From NCBI RefSeq assembly GCF_009659625.1, contig NZ_VOIW01000002.1, positions 248,001 through 312,000 of the forward strand: a stretch of DNA of 64,000 bases, read 5' to 3'. Below, piece after piece: positions 47,957 through 58,648 of this stretch (its first letter is position 1; the number at the start of each line of letters is the position of its first letter). Position numbers and translations under genes: made by a program. Below the pieces are notes generated by a model that was not told the DNA's origin, did not search any database, and worked only from the letters and a program-made list of their open reading frames with translations. The stretch is from Pseudomonas haemolytica (lineage in GTDB: Bacteria > Pseudomonadota > Gammaproteobacteria > Pseudomonadales > Pseudomonadaceae).

Positions 47957-49201
47957 TCAGTCCACCTTGGCCAGGCGAGTCAGCCACTCGCGGCCCTTGA
48001 GCATGCCGTTCCAGTAGAACCACGGCAGCAACGTGGCCTTGAGGAACCACATCGAGCGGCGCGCGCGGGTAGGGTCGAGGGGAAAGGTCGGCAGCAGCTT
48101 GCCGCCGTAACCGAACTCGGCCAGCACTACCTTGCCCTTCTCTACCGTCAGCGGGCAGGAGCCATAGCCGTCGTACTTGAGTGGCAGCGGCGCCTGTTTG
48201 CGCAGGGCCAACAGGTTCTCGGCCACCACCACGATTTGCTTGCGCACCGCCGCCGCGGTCTTGGCGTTGGTGGTACCGCACACATCGCCCAGGCCGAAGA
48301 TATGCGGGTAGCGCAGGTGTTGCAGGCTGTGGGGGTTCACTTCGCACCAGCCGGCGGCGTCGGCCAGCGGGCTCTGGCGGATAAAGTCCGGGGCCAGTTG
48401 CGGCGGTACAACGTGCAACATATCGAAGGTTTTCTCTTCGACGCTCACGTTGCCTTCGGTGTCTTTCACTTCGAACCAGGCTTTGCGCGCCGGGCCGTCG
48501 ACTTTGACCAGGTTGGAATTGAACGCCAGGCGCGCATTGTATTTCTCGACGTACTTCATCAACGGCGGCACAAAAGTCGCCACGCCGAACAATGCGGCAC
48601 CGGCCAGGTTGAACTCGACGTCGATATTTTTGAGAGTGCCCTGCTTGAGCCAGTGATCGCAGGACAGGTACATGGCTTTCTGCGGCGCGCCAGCACACTT
48701 GATCGGCATGGCCGGCTGGGTGAACAACGCCTTGCCGCCTTTGAGTTGCTGCACCAACTGCCAGGTGTACGCGGCGTGCTCGTAGCTGTAGTTGGAGGTC
48801 ACACCGTGCTGACCGAGGGTATCTTGCAGGCCCTCGATTTTCTCCCACGCCAGGCGCAGGCCCGGGCAGACGATGAGGTTGTCCCACGTGACGCGCTGGC
48901 CATTGTCGAGCACCAGGGTCTGCTCGTCCGGCAGCACTTCGCTGACGGCGGCCTGCACCCAGCTGACACCATTGGGCAGCACATTAGCCAGGGGCCGGCG
49001 GGTCTTTTGCAGGTCGTAGGCGCCGCCGCCCACCAGGGTCCAGGCCGGCTGGTAGCAGTGGTAGTCGTTGGGTTCGATCAGGATGATGTTCAGGTGCGGG
49101 TCACGCTTGAGCAGGCTGGCCAGCAGGCCGATGCCTGCCGAGCCGCCGCCGATGACTACGATATCGCCACTGATGGTTGGGCCCCAGTGTTGTTCGGTCA
49201 T
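47957..49201 (-). CDS. sqr: Sulfide:quinone oxidoreductase (type II-like)
   Basis: A 414-residue membrane-associated FAD enzyme oxidising sulfide to a persulfide/polysulfide and reducing quinone. FAD-binding [17 protein letters not shown] at the N-terminus; the segment [18 protein letters not shown] resembles the type II (mitochondrial SQRDL-like) group, and [18 protein letters not shown] supplies the flavin-side motif. C-terminal amphipathic helices fit quinone/membrane docking. Middle gene of bigR-sqr-tauE. Confidence 0.88.
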   Translation of the reverse strand: MTEQHWGPTISGDIVVIGGGSAGIGLLASLLKRDPHLNIILIEPNDYHCYQPAWTLVGGGAYDLQKTRRPLANVLPNGVSWVQAAVSEVLPDEQTLVLDNGQRVTWDNLIVCPGLRLAWEKIEGLQDTLGQHGVTSNYSYEHAAYTWQLVQQLKGGKALFTQPAMPIKCAGAPQKAMYLSCDHWLKQGTLKNIDVEFNLAGAALFGVATFVPPLMKYVEKYNARLAFNSNLVKVDGPARKAWFEVKDTEGNVSVEEKTFDMLHVVPPQLAPDFIRQSPLADAAGWCEVNPHSLQHLRYPHIFGLGDVCGTTNAKTAAAVRKQIVVVAENLLALRKQAPLPLKYDGYGSCPLTVEKGKVVLAEFGYGGKLLPTFPLDPTRARRSMWFLKATLLPWFYWNGMLKGREWLTRLAKVD

Positions 49202-49252
49202 GGTCTACTGCCTTTTATAGTCAATGCACACAAGGGTCGTTGCCAGTTGGCA

Positions 49253-49588
49253 TCACGCCCAGCTTTTTATGACCGCGCCGCAGTACAGGCCGGACAGGGT
49301 CTTCATCACTTGAATCACTTCGTGGCTGGCCAACCCGTAGAAAATGTATTTGCCTTCCCGGCGAGTAGCGACCAGCCCTTCATCGCGCAAGATACCCAGC
49401 TGTTGTGACAGGGTGGGCTGGCGGACGCCGGTCAGGGCTTCCAGCTCGCCGACGTTGCGCTCGCCCTGGGTCAACTGGCACAGGATCAACAGGCGGTCCT
49501 CATTGGCCAGGGCCTTGAGCAAGGAACACGCCTTGGACGCCGACGCACGCAACTGGGCGACTTCGCCCTCACTCAAAGTAGATTCCAT
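49253..49588 (-). CDS. bigR: ArsR-family persulfide-responsive regulator (BigR-like)
   Basis: A 111-residue winged-helix repressor. Recognition helix region GVRQPTLSQQLGILRDEGLV. Cys37 (LLILCQL) and Cys103 (GLYCGAV) occupy the places of the BigR/SqrR redox Cys pair that forms a di- or tetrasulfide bridge; no ArsR metal-binding box is visible. The ATG at 49588 has GAGGC nearby; the 32 codons upstream are excluded. It is divergent from blh and leads sqr-tauE, the known BigR regulon. Confidence 0.85.
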   Translation of the reverse strand: MESTLSEGEVAQLRASASKACSLLKALANEDRLLILCQLTQGERNVGELEALTGVRQPTLSQQLGILRDEGLVATRREGKYIFYGLASHEVIQVMKTLSGLYCGAVIKSWA

Positions 49589-49624
49589 TTGCCTCGGGTC
49601 CTTTATGTCACTTAAGCTCAAAAC

Positions 49625-49653
49625 ATTATGTGTAAACGTAAACTGATTGTAAC
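49625..49653 (-). promoter_or_regulatory. Promoter of bigR-sqr-tauE
   Basis: On the minus strand GTTACA, 17 bases, CATAAT, ending about 35 bp before the bigR ATG. The 94-bp divergent region is AT-rich, as needed for BigR sites, but I could not define a clean palindrome. Confidence 0.45.
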
Positions 49654-49682
49654 CACTTTTTTCTTCATCGGGGACAGCCGCC

Positions 49683-50546
49683 ATGCCAGCGTTGATTCAA
49701 GCCTTTCTGGACGAGGCATCGTCGACCTACACCTACATCGTCTATGAAACCGACGGTGGCCCCTGCGCAATCGTCGACTCGGTGCTCAACTACGACCCGG
49801 CCTCCGGGCGCACCGACACCGCCCAGGCCGACAAGGTCATCGCTTTTGTGCGCGAGCATGGCTTGCAGGTGCAGTGGTTGCTCGAAACCCACGCCCATGC
49901 CGACCACCTGTCCGCCGCGCCCTACCTGCGTCGCACCCTGGGCGGCAAGATCGCGATAGGCGAGTCGATCAGCAAGGTGCAGGGCGTGTTCAAGCACCTG
50001 TTCAACCTGGAGCCGGAATTTCGCGTCGACGGTTCGCAGTTCGATCACCTGTTTGCGCCGGATGAAATCTTCCATATCGGCGGTTTGAAGGCCCAGGCCC
50101 TGCATGTGCCGGGTCACACCCCTGCCGACATGGCCTATTTGATCGACGGCCGCTTGATCCTGGTGGGCGACACCCTGTTCATGCCGGATGTGGGCACCGC
50201 CCGCTGCGATTTCCCCGGCGGTGATGCGCGGCAGTTGTATGCGTCGATGCGCAAGCTGTTGGCGTTCCCCTCTGACACCAGGCTGTATGTGTGCCATGAC
50301 TACCCACCTGAAGGGCGTGAGGCCAAGTGCCTGACCACGGTGGCAGAACAACGGGCGGGGAATATCCATGTACATGATGGAGTGGATGAAGCGGCATTTG
50401 TAGAGATGCGCACCACCCGTGATGCCGGGTTGGGCATGCCGACGCTGTTGTTGCCGGCGATCCAGGTGAATGTGCGGGCGGGGAACATGCCACCTGCGGA
50501 AGAAAACGGCGTGACCTACCTGAAGATCCCACTCAACCAACTTTGA
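49683..50546 (+). CDS. blh: Persulfide dioxygenase-type MBL-fold hydrolase (Blh/ETHE1-like)
   Basis: A 287-residue metallo-beta-lactamase-fold enzyme. Metal motif THAHADHLSAAPYLRRTLGG, then HVPGHTPADMAYLIDGRLI and VGDTLFMPDVGTARCDFPGG, with a late His in YVCHDYPPEGRE. The pattern D-x-G-T-x-R-x-D-F is that of ETHE1/Blh persulfide dioxygenases, which oxidise GSSH to sulfite, rather than of glyoxalase II. Divergent from bigR. Confidence 0.9.
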   Translation: MPALIQAFLDEASSTYTYIVYETDGGPCAIVDSVLNYDPASGRTDTAQADKVIAFVREHGLQVQWLLETHAHADHLSAAPYLRRTLGGKIAIGESISKVQGVFKHLFNLEPEFRVDGSQFDHLFAPDEIFHIGGLKAQALHVPGHTPADMAYLIDGRLILVGDTLFMPDVGTARCDFPGGDARQLYASMRKLLAFPSDTRLYVCHDYPPEGREAKCLTTVAEQRAGNIHVHDGVDEAAFVEMRTTRDAGLGMPTLLLPAIQVNVRAGNMPPAEENGVTYLKIPLNQL

Positions 50547-50561
50547 AATGCGGAAAAAAAT

Positions 50562-50648
50562 GTGAGAGGGGGCTTGCTCCCGATGGCGGTGTACCAATAA
50601 CAAATGAGTGGTCTGACACACTGCAATCGGGAGCAAGCCCCCTCCCAC
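50562..50648. repeat. REPIN with one variant arm
   Basis: Left REP reads GTGAGAGGGGGCTTGC, right REP is the standard complement. It lies between the convergent blh and bkdR genes. Confidence 0.87.
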
Positions 50649-50666
50649 ATTTCGCCCTGTGTTGAA

Positions 50667-51155
50667 TCAGGAACCGAGGCTGATGCCGTTGGCCGGCAAT
50701 GGCAACGCCGTCTTGTAGCGCACCTGCTTGAGCGCAAAGCTTGAGCGGATATTCGCCACCCCCGGCACCTTGGTCAGAAAGTCCATCATGAAACGCTCCA
50801 GCGACTGGATCGTCGGCACCAGCACGCGGATCAGATAGTCCGGATCGCCGGCCATCAGGTAGCACTCCATCACCTCGGGCCGGTCGGAAATGGCCCCCTC
50901 GAACTGCTGCAACGCCAGTTCATTCTGCTTTTCCAGGCTCACATGGATGAACACATTGACGTGCAGCCCCAGCAGGTCGGCATCCAGCAGCGTGACCTGG
51001 TCGCGAATCAGGCCCAGTTCTTCCATCGCCTTGACCCGGTTGAAACACGGCGTGGGCGACAGGTTGACCGAGCGGGCCAGGTCGGCGTTGGTAATCCGCG
51101 CATTCTCCTGCAGGGCGTTGAGAATGCCGATATCGGTACGGTCCAGTTTGCGCAT
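50667..51155 (-). CDS. bkdR: Lrp/AsnC-family activator BkdR
   Basis: A 162-residue leucine-responsive-type regulator that activates the bkd operon in response to branched-chain amino acids. [24 protein letters not shown]-terminal RAM sensor with [14 protein letters not shown]. Divergent from bkdA1 with a 195-bp control region, as in P. putida. ATG at 51155. Confidence 0.93.
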   Translation of the reverse strand: MRKLDRTDIGILNALQENARITNADLARSVNLSPTPCFNRVKAMEELGLIRDQVTLLDADLLGLHVNVFIHVSLEKQNELALQQFEGAISDRPEVMECYLMAGDPDYLIRVLVPTIQSLERFMMDFLTKVPGVANIRSSFALKQVRYKTALPLPANGISLGS

Positions 51156-51344
51156 GAGACAAAATCACCTGTTTATTATGTTTATGCAGGTTTTTTATCC
51201 GCAAATGATCATGGGCGCAACGAAACAGAGATAAATATTCTCCGACGCCACGCCTATGATTGTTGTAGGACAAGATTTCTTCTACCCGAAGACTGACTGT
51301 CAGCTAGCGCGCCCACTACAAGAAATTCACAAGATAGAGCGTAG

Positions 51345-52586
<1,242 letters not shown>

Positions 52587-52587
52587 C

Positions 52588-53646
52588 ATGAACGACCACA
52601 ACAACAGCATCGAACTGGAAACCGCCATGACCACCACCACCATGACCATGATCCAGGCCCTGCGCTCGGCCATGGATGTGATGCTTGAACGTGACGACAA
52701 CGTGGTGGTGTTCGGCCAGGACGTCGGTTACTTCGGCGGCGTGTTCCGTTGCACCGAAGGTTTGCAGACCAAGTACGGCAGCTCGCGGGTGTTCGACGCC
52801 CCGATCTCGGAAAGCGGCATCGTCGGCGTGGCCGTGGGCATGGGCGCTTATGGCCTGCGCCCAGTGGCTGAAATCCAGTTCGCCGACTACGTCTACCCCG
52901 CCACCGACCAGATCATCTCGGAAGCTGCGCGCCTGCGTTATCGCTCGGCCGGTCAGTTCACCGCGCCGCTGACCATGCGCATGCCGTGCGGCGGCGGCAT
53001 CTACGGTGGCCAGACCCACAGCCAGAGTATCGAAGCGGTGTTCACCCAGGTCTGCGGCCTGCGCACGGTGATGCCGTCCAACCCCTATGACGCCAAGGGC
53101 CTGCTGATCGCCTCCATCGAGAACGATGACCCGGTGATCTTCCTCGAGCCTAAGCGCCTGTACAACGGCCCGTTCGACGGCCACCACGACCGCCCGGTGA
53201 CGCCGTGGTCGAAACACCCGCAAGCCCAGGTGCCGGACGGTTACTACACCGTGCCGCTGGACGTGGCCGCCATTGTGCGCCCCGGCTCAGCCGTCACGGT
53301 GCTGACCTACGGCACTACTGTGTATGTGTCGCAAGTCGCCGCCGAAGAAACCGGCATCGACGCCGAAGTCATCGACCTGCGCAGCCTGTGGCCGCTGGAC
53401 CTGGAGACCATCGTCAAGTCGGTGAAAAAGACCGGCCGTTGCGTGGTGGTGCATGAAGCCACCCGCACCTGCGGCTTTGGTGCCGAGTTGGTGTCGCTGG
53501 TGCAAGAGCATTGCTTCCACCACCTGGAAGCGCCGATCGAACGCGTCACCGGTTGGGACACGCCCTATCCGCACGCGCAGGAGTGGGCGTATTTCCCAGG
53601 GCCGTCCCGAGTGGGCGCGGCGTTGAAACGGGTCATGGAGGTCTGA
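52588..53646 (+). CDS. bkdA2: Branched-chain 2-oxoacid dehydrogenase E1 beta
   Basis: A 352-residue beta subunit completing the E1 heterotetramer. DDNVVVFGQDVGYFGGVFR, FDAPISESGIVGVAVGMG and MRMPCGGGIYGGQTHSQS are the typical transketolase-like motifs. The ATG lies one base after the bkdA1 stop; an alternative internal ATG at codon 14 (MTTTTMTMIQ) is possible but weaker. Confidence 0.96.
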   Translation: MNDHNNSIELETAMTTTTMTMIQALRSAMDVMLERDDNVVVFGQDVGYFGGVFRCTEGLQTKYGSSRVFDAPISESGIVGVAVGMGAYGLRPVAEIQFADYVYPATDQIISEAARLRYRSAGQFTAPLTMRMPCGGGIYGGQTHSQSIEAVFTQVCGLRTVMPSNPYDAKGLLIASIENDDPVIFLEPKRLYNGPFDGHHDRPVTPWSKHPQAQVPDGYYTVPLDVAAIVRPGSAVTVLTYGTTVYVSQVAAEETGIDAEVIDLRSLWPLDLETIVKSVKKTGRCVVVHEATRTCGFGAELVSLVQEHCFHHLEAPIERVTGWDTPYPHAQEWAYFPGPSRVGAALKRVMEV

Positions 53647-54915
53647 ATGGGCACGCACGTTATCAAGATGCCGGACATTGGCGAAGGCATCGCGGAAGTT
53701 GAATTATCGGTGTGGCATGTGAAGGTCGGTGACCTGGTGGTTGAAGACCAGGTGCTGGCGGATGTGATGACCGACAAGGCGATGGTGGATATTCCCTCGC
53801 CGGTCCACGGCAAGGTGATTTCCCTCGGCGGCGAGCCGGGTGAAGTCATGGCGGTGGGCAGTATTTTGATCAGCATTGAAGTCGAAGGCGCGGGCAATAC
53901 CAAGGATGTGCCGGTAGCTGCCGAACCGGTGAAGGCTGCGCCTGTGGCCGAAGCCAAACCGGTACAGGCACCGGCACCGGTCGAAAACAAACCCGCGGCT
54001 GCCGTGAAGGCGCCACAAGCGCCCGTGGCCCGTGAAGCCAGCGAGCGCCCCTTGGCCTCCCCTGCGGTGCGCAAGCACGCGCTGGACGCCGGGATTCAGT
54101 TGCGCCTGGTCCAGGGCTCAGGCCCGGCGGGCCGGATCCTGCACGAAGACCTGGAGGCGTACTTGCACCAAGGGCCGGCCACCAGCACCAGCGCCGCCAA
54201 CCCTTATGCCGAGCGCAATGACGAACACCAGATCCCGGTGATCGGCATGCGCCGCAAGATCGCCCAGCGTATGCAGGACGCCACCCGGCGCGCCGCGCAT
54301 TTCAGCTACGTGGAAGAAATCGACGTTACCGCCCTGGACGAGTTGCGCGTGCACCTCAACGAGAAGCACGGCGCGACACGCGGCAAGCTGACCCTGCTGC
54401 CGTTTATCGTGCGCGCCATGGTTGTTGCGCTACGCGAGTTCCCGCAGATCAACGCACGGTATGACGACGAAGCCCAGGTCATCACCCGCCTCGGCGCAGT
54501 GCATGTGGGCGTCGCCACCCAGAGCGACGTGGGCCTGATGGTGCCAGTGGTGCGCCACGCCGAAGCCCGTAGTTTGTGGGGCAATGCCGAAGAAATCGCG
54601 CGCCTGGCCAACGCCGCGCGCACTGGCAAGGCCAGCCGTGATGAGCTGTCCGGTTCGACCATCACCCTGACCAGCCTTGGCGCCTTGGGCGGCATTGTCA
54701 GCACGCCGGTGCTGAACCTGCCGGAAGTGGCCATCGTCGGCGTCAACCGTATCGTCGAACGGCCCATGGTGATCAAGGGCCAGATCGTGGTGCGCAAGAT
54801 GATGAACCTCTCCAGCTCGTTCGATCACCGGGTGGTCGATGGCATGGACGCGGCGCAATTCATCCAGGCTATTCGCGGCCTGCTCGAACAACCCGCCAGC
54901 CTGTTCCTGGAGTAA
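53647..54915 (+). CDS. bkdB: Branched-chain 2-oxoacid dehydrogenase E2 (dihydrolipoyl transacylase)
   Basis: A 422-residue core subunit. Lipoyl domain (residues 1-80) with the lipoyl Lys in [13 protein letters not shown]; Ala/Pro linker; E3/E1-binding domain at about 135-172 ([13 protein letters not shown] and [11 protein letters not shown]); and the catalytic acyltransferase with the active His in [17 protein letters not shown] (about 393). The ATG directly follows the bkdA2 stop. Confidence 0.96.
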   Translation: MGTHVIKMPDIGEGIAEVELSVWHVKVGDLVVEDQVLADVMTDKAMVDIPSPVHGKVISLGGEPGEVMAVGSILISIEVEGAGNTKDVPVAAEPVKAAPVAEAKPVQAPAPVENKPAAAVKAPQAPVAREASERPLASPAVRKHALDAGIQLRLVQGSGPAGRILHEDLEAYLHQGPATSTSAANPYAERNDEHQIPVIGMRRKIAQRMQDATRRAAHFSYVEEIDVTALDELRVHLNEKHGATRGKLTLLPFIVRAMVVALREFPQINARYDDEAQVITRLGAVHVGVATQSDVGLMVPVVRHAEARSLWGNAEEIARLANAARTGKASRDELSGSTITLTSLGALGGIVSTPVLNLPEVAIVGVNRIVERPMVIKGQIVVRKMMNLSSSFDHRVVDGMDAAQFIQAIRGLLEQPASLFLE

Positions 54916-54919
54916 GGGC

Positions 54920-56299
54920 ATGACTCAGACATTGCACACCACGCTGCTGATTATCGGCGGCGGCCCCGGCGGTTATGTGGCGGCGATTCGCGCCGGCCAG
55001 CTGGGTATCCCGACCATCCTGGTGGAAGGCCAGGCACTGGGCGGCACCTGCCTGAACATCGGCTGCATTCCCTCCAAGGCCCTGATTCATGTGGCCGAGC
55101 AATTCCAGCAAACCGTGCACCATAGCCAGGGCTCGCAACTGGGCATTGAAGTGGATGTGCCGACCCTGGATATCCGCAAAAGCGTGGAGTGGAAAGACGG
55201 CATCGTCGACCGCCTGACCACCGGCGTCGCCGCGCTGCTGAAGAAACACAAGGTGCAGGTGATCCACGGTTGGGCCAAGGTCGTCGACGGCAAGACTGTC
55301 GATGTGGGCGACCAGCGCATCCAGTGCGAACACCTGCTGCTGGCTACCGGCTCGAAAAGCGTCAACCTGCCGATGCTGCCGATTGGCGGGCCGATCATCT
55401 CCTCCACCGAAGCCCTGGCGCCGACCCGCGTGCCCAAGCGCTTGATCGTGGTGGGGGGTGGTTATATCGGCCTGGAGCTGGGCATTGCCTACCGCAAGCT
55501 TGGCGCCGAGGTCAGTGTGGTCGAGGCCCAGGAACATATCCTGCCCGCCTATGACGCCGAGTTGACCCTGCCGGTGGCGGAGTCCCTGAAGAAGCTTGGG
55601 GTGAAGCTGTACCTCGGGCACAGCGTCAGCGGTTTTGCCGACGACAAACTGCAAGTACGCGCGCCCAACGGCGACACCCTGGCACTGGACACCGACCAGG
55701 TGCTGGTGGCCGTGGGGCGCAAACCCAATACCCAGGGCTGGAACCTCGAAGCCTTGAACCTGGACATGAACGGCGCGGCGATCAAGATCGACAGCCGCTG
55801 CCAGACCAGCATGCGCAATGTGTATGCCATCGGCGACCTCAGCGGCGAACCAATGCTGGCCCACCGGGCCATGGCCCAGGGTGAAATGGTTGCCGAACTG
55901 ATCAGCGGTAAAGCCCGCGAATTCAACCCGGCAGCCATTCCGGCGGTGTGCTTTACCGACCCGGAGCTGGTGGTCGTCGGCAAGACCCCGGACGAGGCCA
56001 AGGCCGCTGGCCTGGACTGCATCGTGTCGAGCTTCCCGTTCGCCGCCAATGGCCGGGCCATGACCCTGGAGTCCAAAGCCGGCTTTGTGCGGGTAGTGGC
56101 GCGGCGTGACAATCACCTGATTGTCGGCTGGCAGGCCGTGGGGGCTGGCGTGTCCGAGCTGTCCACCGCCTTTGGCCTGAGCCTGGAAATGGGTGCACGC
56201 CTGGAGGATGTGGCCGGCACCATCCACGCCCACCCGACCCTGGGTGAAGCGGTGCAGGAAGCTGCGCTGCGGGCCTTGGGTCACGCGTTGCATCTATAA
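54920..56299 (+). CDS. lpdV: Dihydrolipoyl dehydrogenase E3 of the BCKDH complex
   Basis: A 459-residue FAD disulfide oxidoreductase. N-terminal FAD fold [19 protein letters not shown], redox pair [20 protein letters not shown] fold [20 protein letters not shown] and the C-terminal catalytic [13 protein letters not shown]. Start at 54920 with GGAGTAAGGG upstream. This dedicated Lpd-Val is separate from the Lpd of the 2-oxoglutarate complex. Confidence 0.96.
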   Translation: MTQTLHTTLLIIGGGPGGYVAAIRAGQLGIPTILVEGQALGGTCLNIGCIPSKALIHVAEQFQQTVHHSQGSQLGIEVDVPTLDIRKSVEWKDGIVDRLTTGVAALLKKHKVQVIHGWAKVVDGKTVDVGDQRIQCEHLLLATGSKSVNLPMLPIGGPIISSTEALAPTRVPKRLIVVGGGYIGLELGIAYRKLGAEVSVVEAQEHILPAYDAELTLPVAESLKKLGVKLYLGHSVSGFADDKLQVRAPNGDTLALDTDQVLVAVGRKPNTQGWNLEALNLDMNGAAIKIDSRCQTSMRNVYAIGDLSGEPMLAHRAMAQGEMVAELISGKAREFNPAAIPAVCFTDPELVVVGKTPDEAKAAGLDCIVSSFPFAANGRAMTLESKAGFVRVVARRDNHLIVGWQAVGAGVSELSTAFGLSLEMGARLEDVAGTIHAHPTLGEAVQEAALRALGHALHL

Positions 56300-56383
56300 G
56301 AGTGAAGTTCCCACACGAAGCAAGAATGAAGTATTGTTGCGGCCATCCAGAAAAAACCGACTTGACCAGAGATAGAGGGTGTC

Positions 56384-57403
56384 ATGGGTAACGAAAGCAT
56401 CAATTGGGACAAGCTGGGCTTTGACTACATCAAGACCGACAAGCGGTTTCTCCAGGTCTGGAAAAACGGCGAATGGCAAGCAGGCACCCTGACCGACGAC
56501 AACGTGCTGCACATCAGCGAGGGCTCCACCGCCCTGCACTATGGCCAGCAATGCTTCGAAGGCCTCAAGGCCTATCGTTGCAAGGACGGTTCGATCAACC
56601 TGTTCCGCCCCGACCAGAACGCCGCGCGCATGCAGCGCAGCTGCGGCCGCCTGCTGATGCCGCAAGTGCCGACCGAAGCGTTCATTGACGCTTGCAAACA
56701 AGTGGTCAAGGCCAACGAGCGCTTCATCCCGCCGTATGGCAGCGGCGGCGCGCTGTACCTGCGCCCGTTCGTGATCGGCACCGGTGACAACATTGGCGTG
56801 CGCACCGCGCCGGAGTTCATCTTCTCGGTGTTCTGCATCCCGGTCGGTGCCTACTTCAAGGGCGGCCTGGTGCCACACAACTTCCAGATCTCCGGCTACG
56901 ACCGCGCCGCGCCGCAAGGCACCGGTGCTGCCAAGGTGGGTGGCAACTACGCCGCCAGCCTGATGCCGGGCTCCGAAGCGAAGAAATCCGGTTTCGCCGA
57001 TGCGATCTACCTGGACCCGATGACCCACTCGAAAATCGAAGAAGTCGGCTCGGCCAACTTCTTCGGCATCACCCACGACAACCAGTTCATCACGCCGAAG
57101 TCGCCCTCGGTACTGCCAGGCATCACCCGCCTGTCGCTGATCGAACTGGCCAAGACCCGCCTGGGCCTGGAAGTGGTTGAAGGCGAAGTGTTGATCGACA
57201 AGCTGGATCAGTTCAAGGAAGCCGGTGCCTGCGGTACCGCTGCGGTAATTTCGCCGATCGGCGGCATCCAGTACAACGGCAAGCTGCACGTATTCCACAG
57301 CGAGACCGAAGTTGGCCCGATCACCCAGAAGCTCTACAAAGAGCTGACCGGTGTGCAGACCGGTGACGTGGAAGCGCCAGAAGGTTGGATCGTCAAGGTC
57401 TAA
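56384..57403 (+). CDS. ilvE: Branched-chain amino acid aminotransferase
   Basis: A 339-residue class IV PLP aminotransferase interconverting Val/Leu/Ile and their 2-oxoacids. The PLP Lys lies in AAKVGGNYAASL; QQCFEGLKAYRCKDGSINL-like and EVGSANFFGI motifs match the BCAT-long (eukaryote-like) form. AGAGGG precedes the ATG. It lies 84 bp after lpdV on the same strand, so it feeds substrate to the bkd complex and may be cotranscribed. Confidence 0.94.
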   Translation: MGNESINWDKLGFDYIKTDKRFLQVWKNGEWQAGTLTDDNVLHISEGSTALHYGQQCFEGLKAYRCKDGSINLFRPDQNAARMQRSCGRLLMPQVPTEAFIDACKQVVKANERFIPPYGSGGALYLRPFVIGTGDNIGVRTAPEFIFSVFCIPVGAYFKGGLVPHNFQISGYDRAAPQGTGAAKVGGNYAASLMPGSEAKKSGFADAIYLDPMTHSKIEEVGSANFFGITHDNQFITPKSPSVLPGITRLSLIELAKTRLGLEVVEGEVLIDKLDQFKEAGACGTAAVISPIGGIQYNGKLHVFHSETEVGPITQKLYKELTGVQTGDVEAPEGWIVKV

Positions 57404-57430
57404 ACACTGCATCAGCAACACTAAAAAACC

Positions 57431-57458
57431 TGTGGGAGGGGGCTTGTCCCCTCCCACA
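57431..57458. terminator. Collapsed REP palindrome acting as a terminator-like hairpin
   Basis: TGTGGGAGGGG and CCCCTCCCACA pair over 11 bases with loop GCTTGT. An A-run precedes and ATTTG follows. It looks like a REPIN whose whole interior was deleted, and it sits between the convergent ilvE and acetyltransferase genes. Confidence 0.65.
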
Positions 57459-57475
57459 TTTGATCTCCAGTATTT

Positions 57476-58366
57476 TCAAGACTGAGGAATATTCTCGGCA
57501 ATCTTCTTGCCCATACTGATCCTCGGCTCCACGCCATACCCCAGCGCCTCATAAAACCCCACCACCGCGTCATTGCCGCCGGTAATCTGCAGGTTGATCT
57601 TCATGCAGCCCAAGGCCGTCAGCGCCTGTTCCGCATGCCGCACCAACGAAGCTCCCAAGCCTTGGCGCTGATAATCCGTACGTACCGCCACCGAGTACAA
57701 CCAACCACGATGGCCGTCATAACCGGCGAGAATCGTGCCGATCACGGCTTTCTTGTCGGTGGCGACGAAGAACAACCCATCATTGACCGCCAGCTTCTTC
57801 TCGATCGCCAGGCTCGGCAGGTTATGTGCCGTGTCATAACCAAAGGCCTCCTGCCATAACCCGATCACCTGGGCGCGGTGCTGACGGTCGCGATAGGGGC
57901 CGATGGGATGTCGAGACGATAACGCCTTCTCCATCACCAGGGTGCGCTCGTTGCCGTGATAAACGTCACGCACGCTGTGAAAACCCAGCTTGGCGTAGAA
58001 CGGCTGCGCCGTCAGTGAAGACGGCACGCTCAATACCGTTACACCCGCCTCCCGGGCACGCAGTTCGATCTCGATCATCAACAGCCGGCCAATGCCCTGC
58101 CCTTGCAACGTCGGGTTGACAAACACCGAGCGCACCACGTTGCCATCAAGCGCCGCCGTAGCGACGATCAGTTGATCCTGAGTCGCCACCAACACCGTCC
58201 GCCGCTGGAGCAACGCCAGCACAGCGTCGGGGGTGAAGTTGCTGGCAACCCGCGCAATGACATCTGCTGGGTAATCACGCGCGTTGCTGCTGTGCAGCGC
58301 AGCCAGGATGACTTGGCTGATGCCCTCGGCATCTGAAGGCTGGGCAAGGCGAACAGCGGTAGACAT
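57476..58366 (-). CDS. Tandem-domain GNAT acetyltransferase
   Basis: A 296-residue protein with two GNAT domains. Domain 1 (about 1-145) has the acetyl-CoA loop NPTLQGQGIGRLLMIEIEL and FYAKLGFHSVRD. Domain 2 (about 150-290) has RTDYQRQGLGASLVRHAEQ and VVGFYEALGYG and resembles YpeA. Both loops keep the Q/R-x-x-G-x-G/A signature, so both may bind acetyl-CoA. The substrate is unknown. Confidence 0.85.
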   Translation of the reverse strand: MSTAVRLAQPSDAEGISQVILAALHSSNARDYPADVIARVASNFTPDAVLALLQRRTVLVATQDQLIVATAALDGNVVRSVFVNPTLQGQGIGRLLMIEIELRAREAGVTVLSVPSSLTAQPFYAKLGFHSVRDVYHGNERTLVMEKALSSRHPIGPYRDRQHRAQVIGLWQEAFGYDTAHNLPSLAIEKKLAVNDGLFFVATDKKAVIGTILAGYDGHRGWLYSVAVRTDYQRQGLGASLVRHAEQALTALGCMKINLQITGGNDAVVGFYEALGYGVEPRISMGKKIAENIPQS

Positions 58367-58412
58367 GGTTCCTCCTGGCTGACAGCGCTATAACAGCCAC
58401 AACAATACCAAT

Positions 58413-58499
58413 GTGGGAGCGGGCTTGCTCGCGAATGCGGAGTGTCAGTCACTAGATTCAGTGCAGACAGACCGCATTCGCGAGCAAGCCCGCTCCCAC
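58413..58499. repeat. REPIN of the GTGGGAGCGGGCTTGC family
   Basis: Two inverted copies of GTGGGAGCGGGCTTGCTCGCG with a long paired interior (GAATGCGG/CCGCATTC). Lies between divergent genes, so it may be transcribed in neither or affect both leaders. Confidence 0.9.
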
Positions 58500-58648
58500 A
58501 TTTGTCCACATTTCAATCTGGCAGCCGATTCGGCTGCGCCACTCCCGTTTTCAGCTTTCTTGGCTGAGCCACCCCGCTGTTTCAGCCGGGATCCTTTCCC
58601 CACAACGCACACAATAGCGGCACAAGATCCCCATGGACCCGTGCCCCC

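Noticed and set aside
47321..49408. 695-residue plus-strand open frame opposite tauE and sqr
   Set aside because: It mirrors two well-recognised genes; its translation is rich in His/Arg/Gln low complexity and has no domain.
54869..56293. 474-residue minus-strand open frame opposite lpdV
   Set aside because: Antisense shadow; lpdV motifs are unmistakable on the plus strand.
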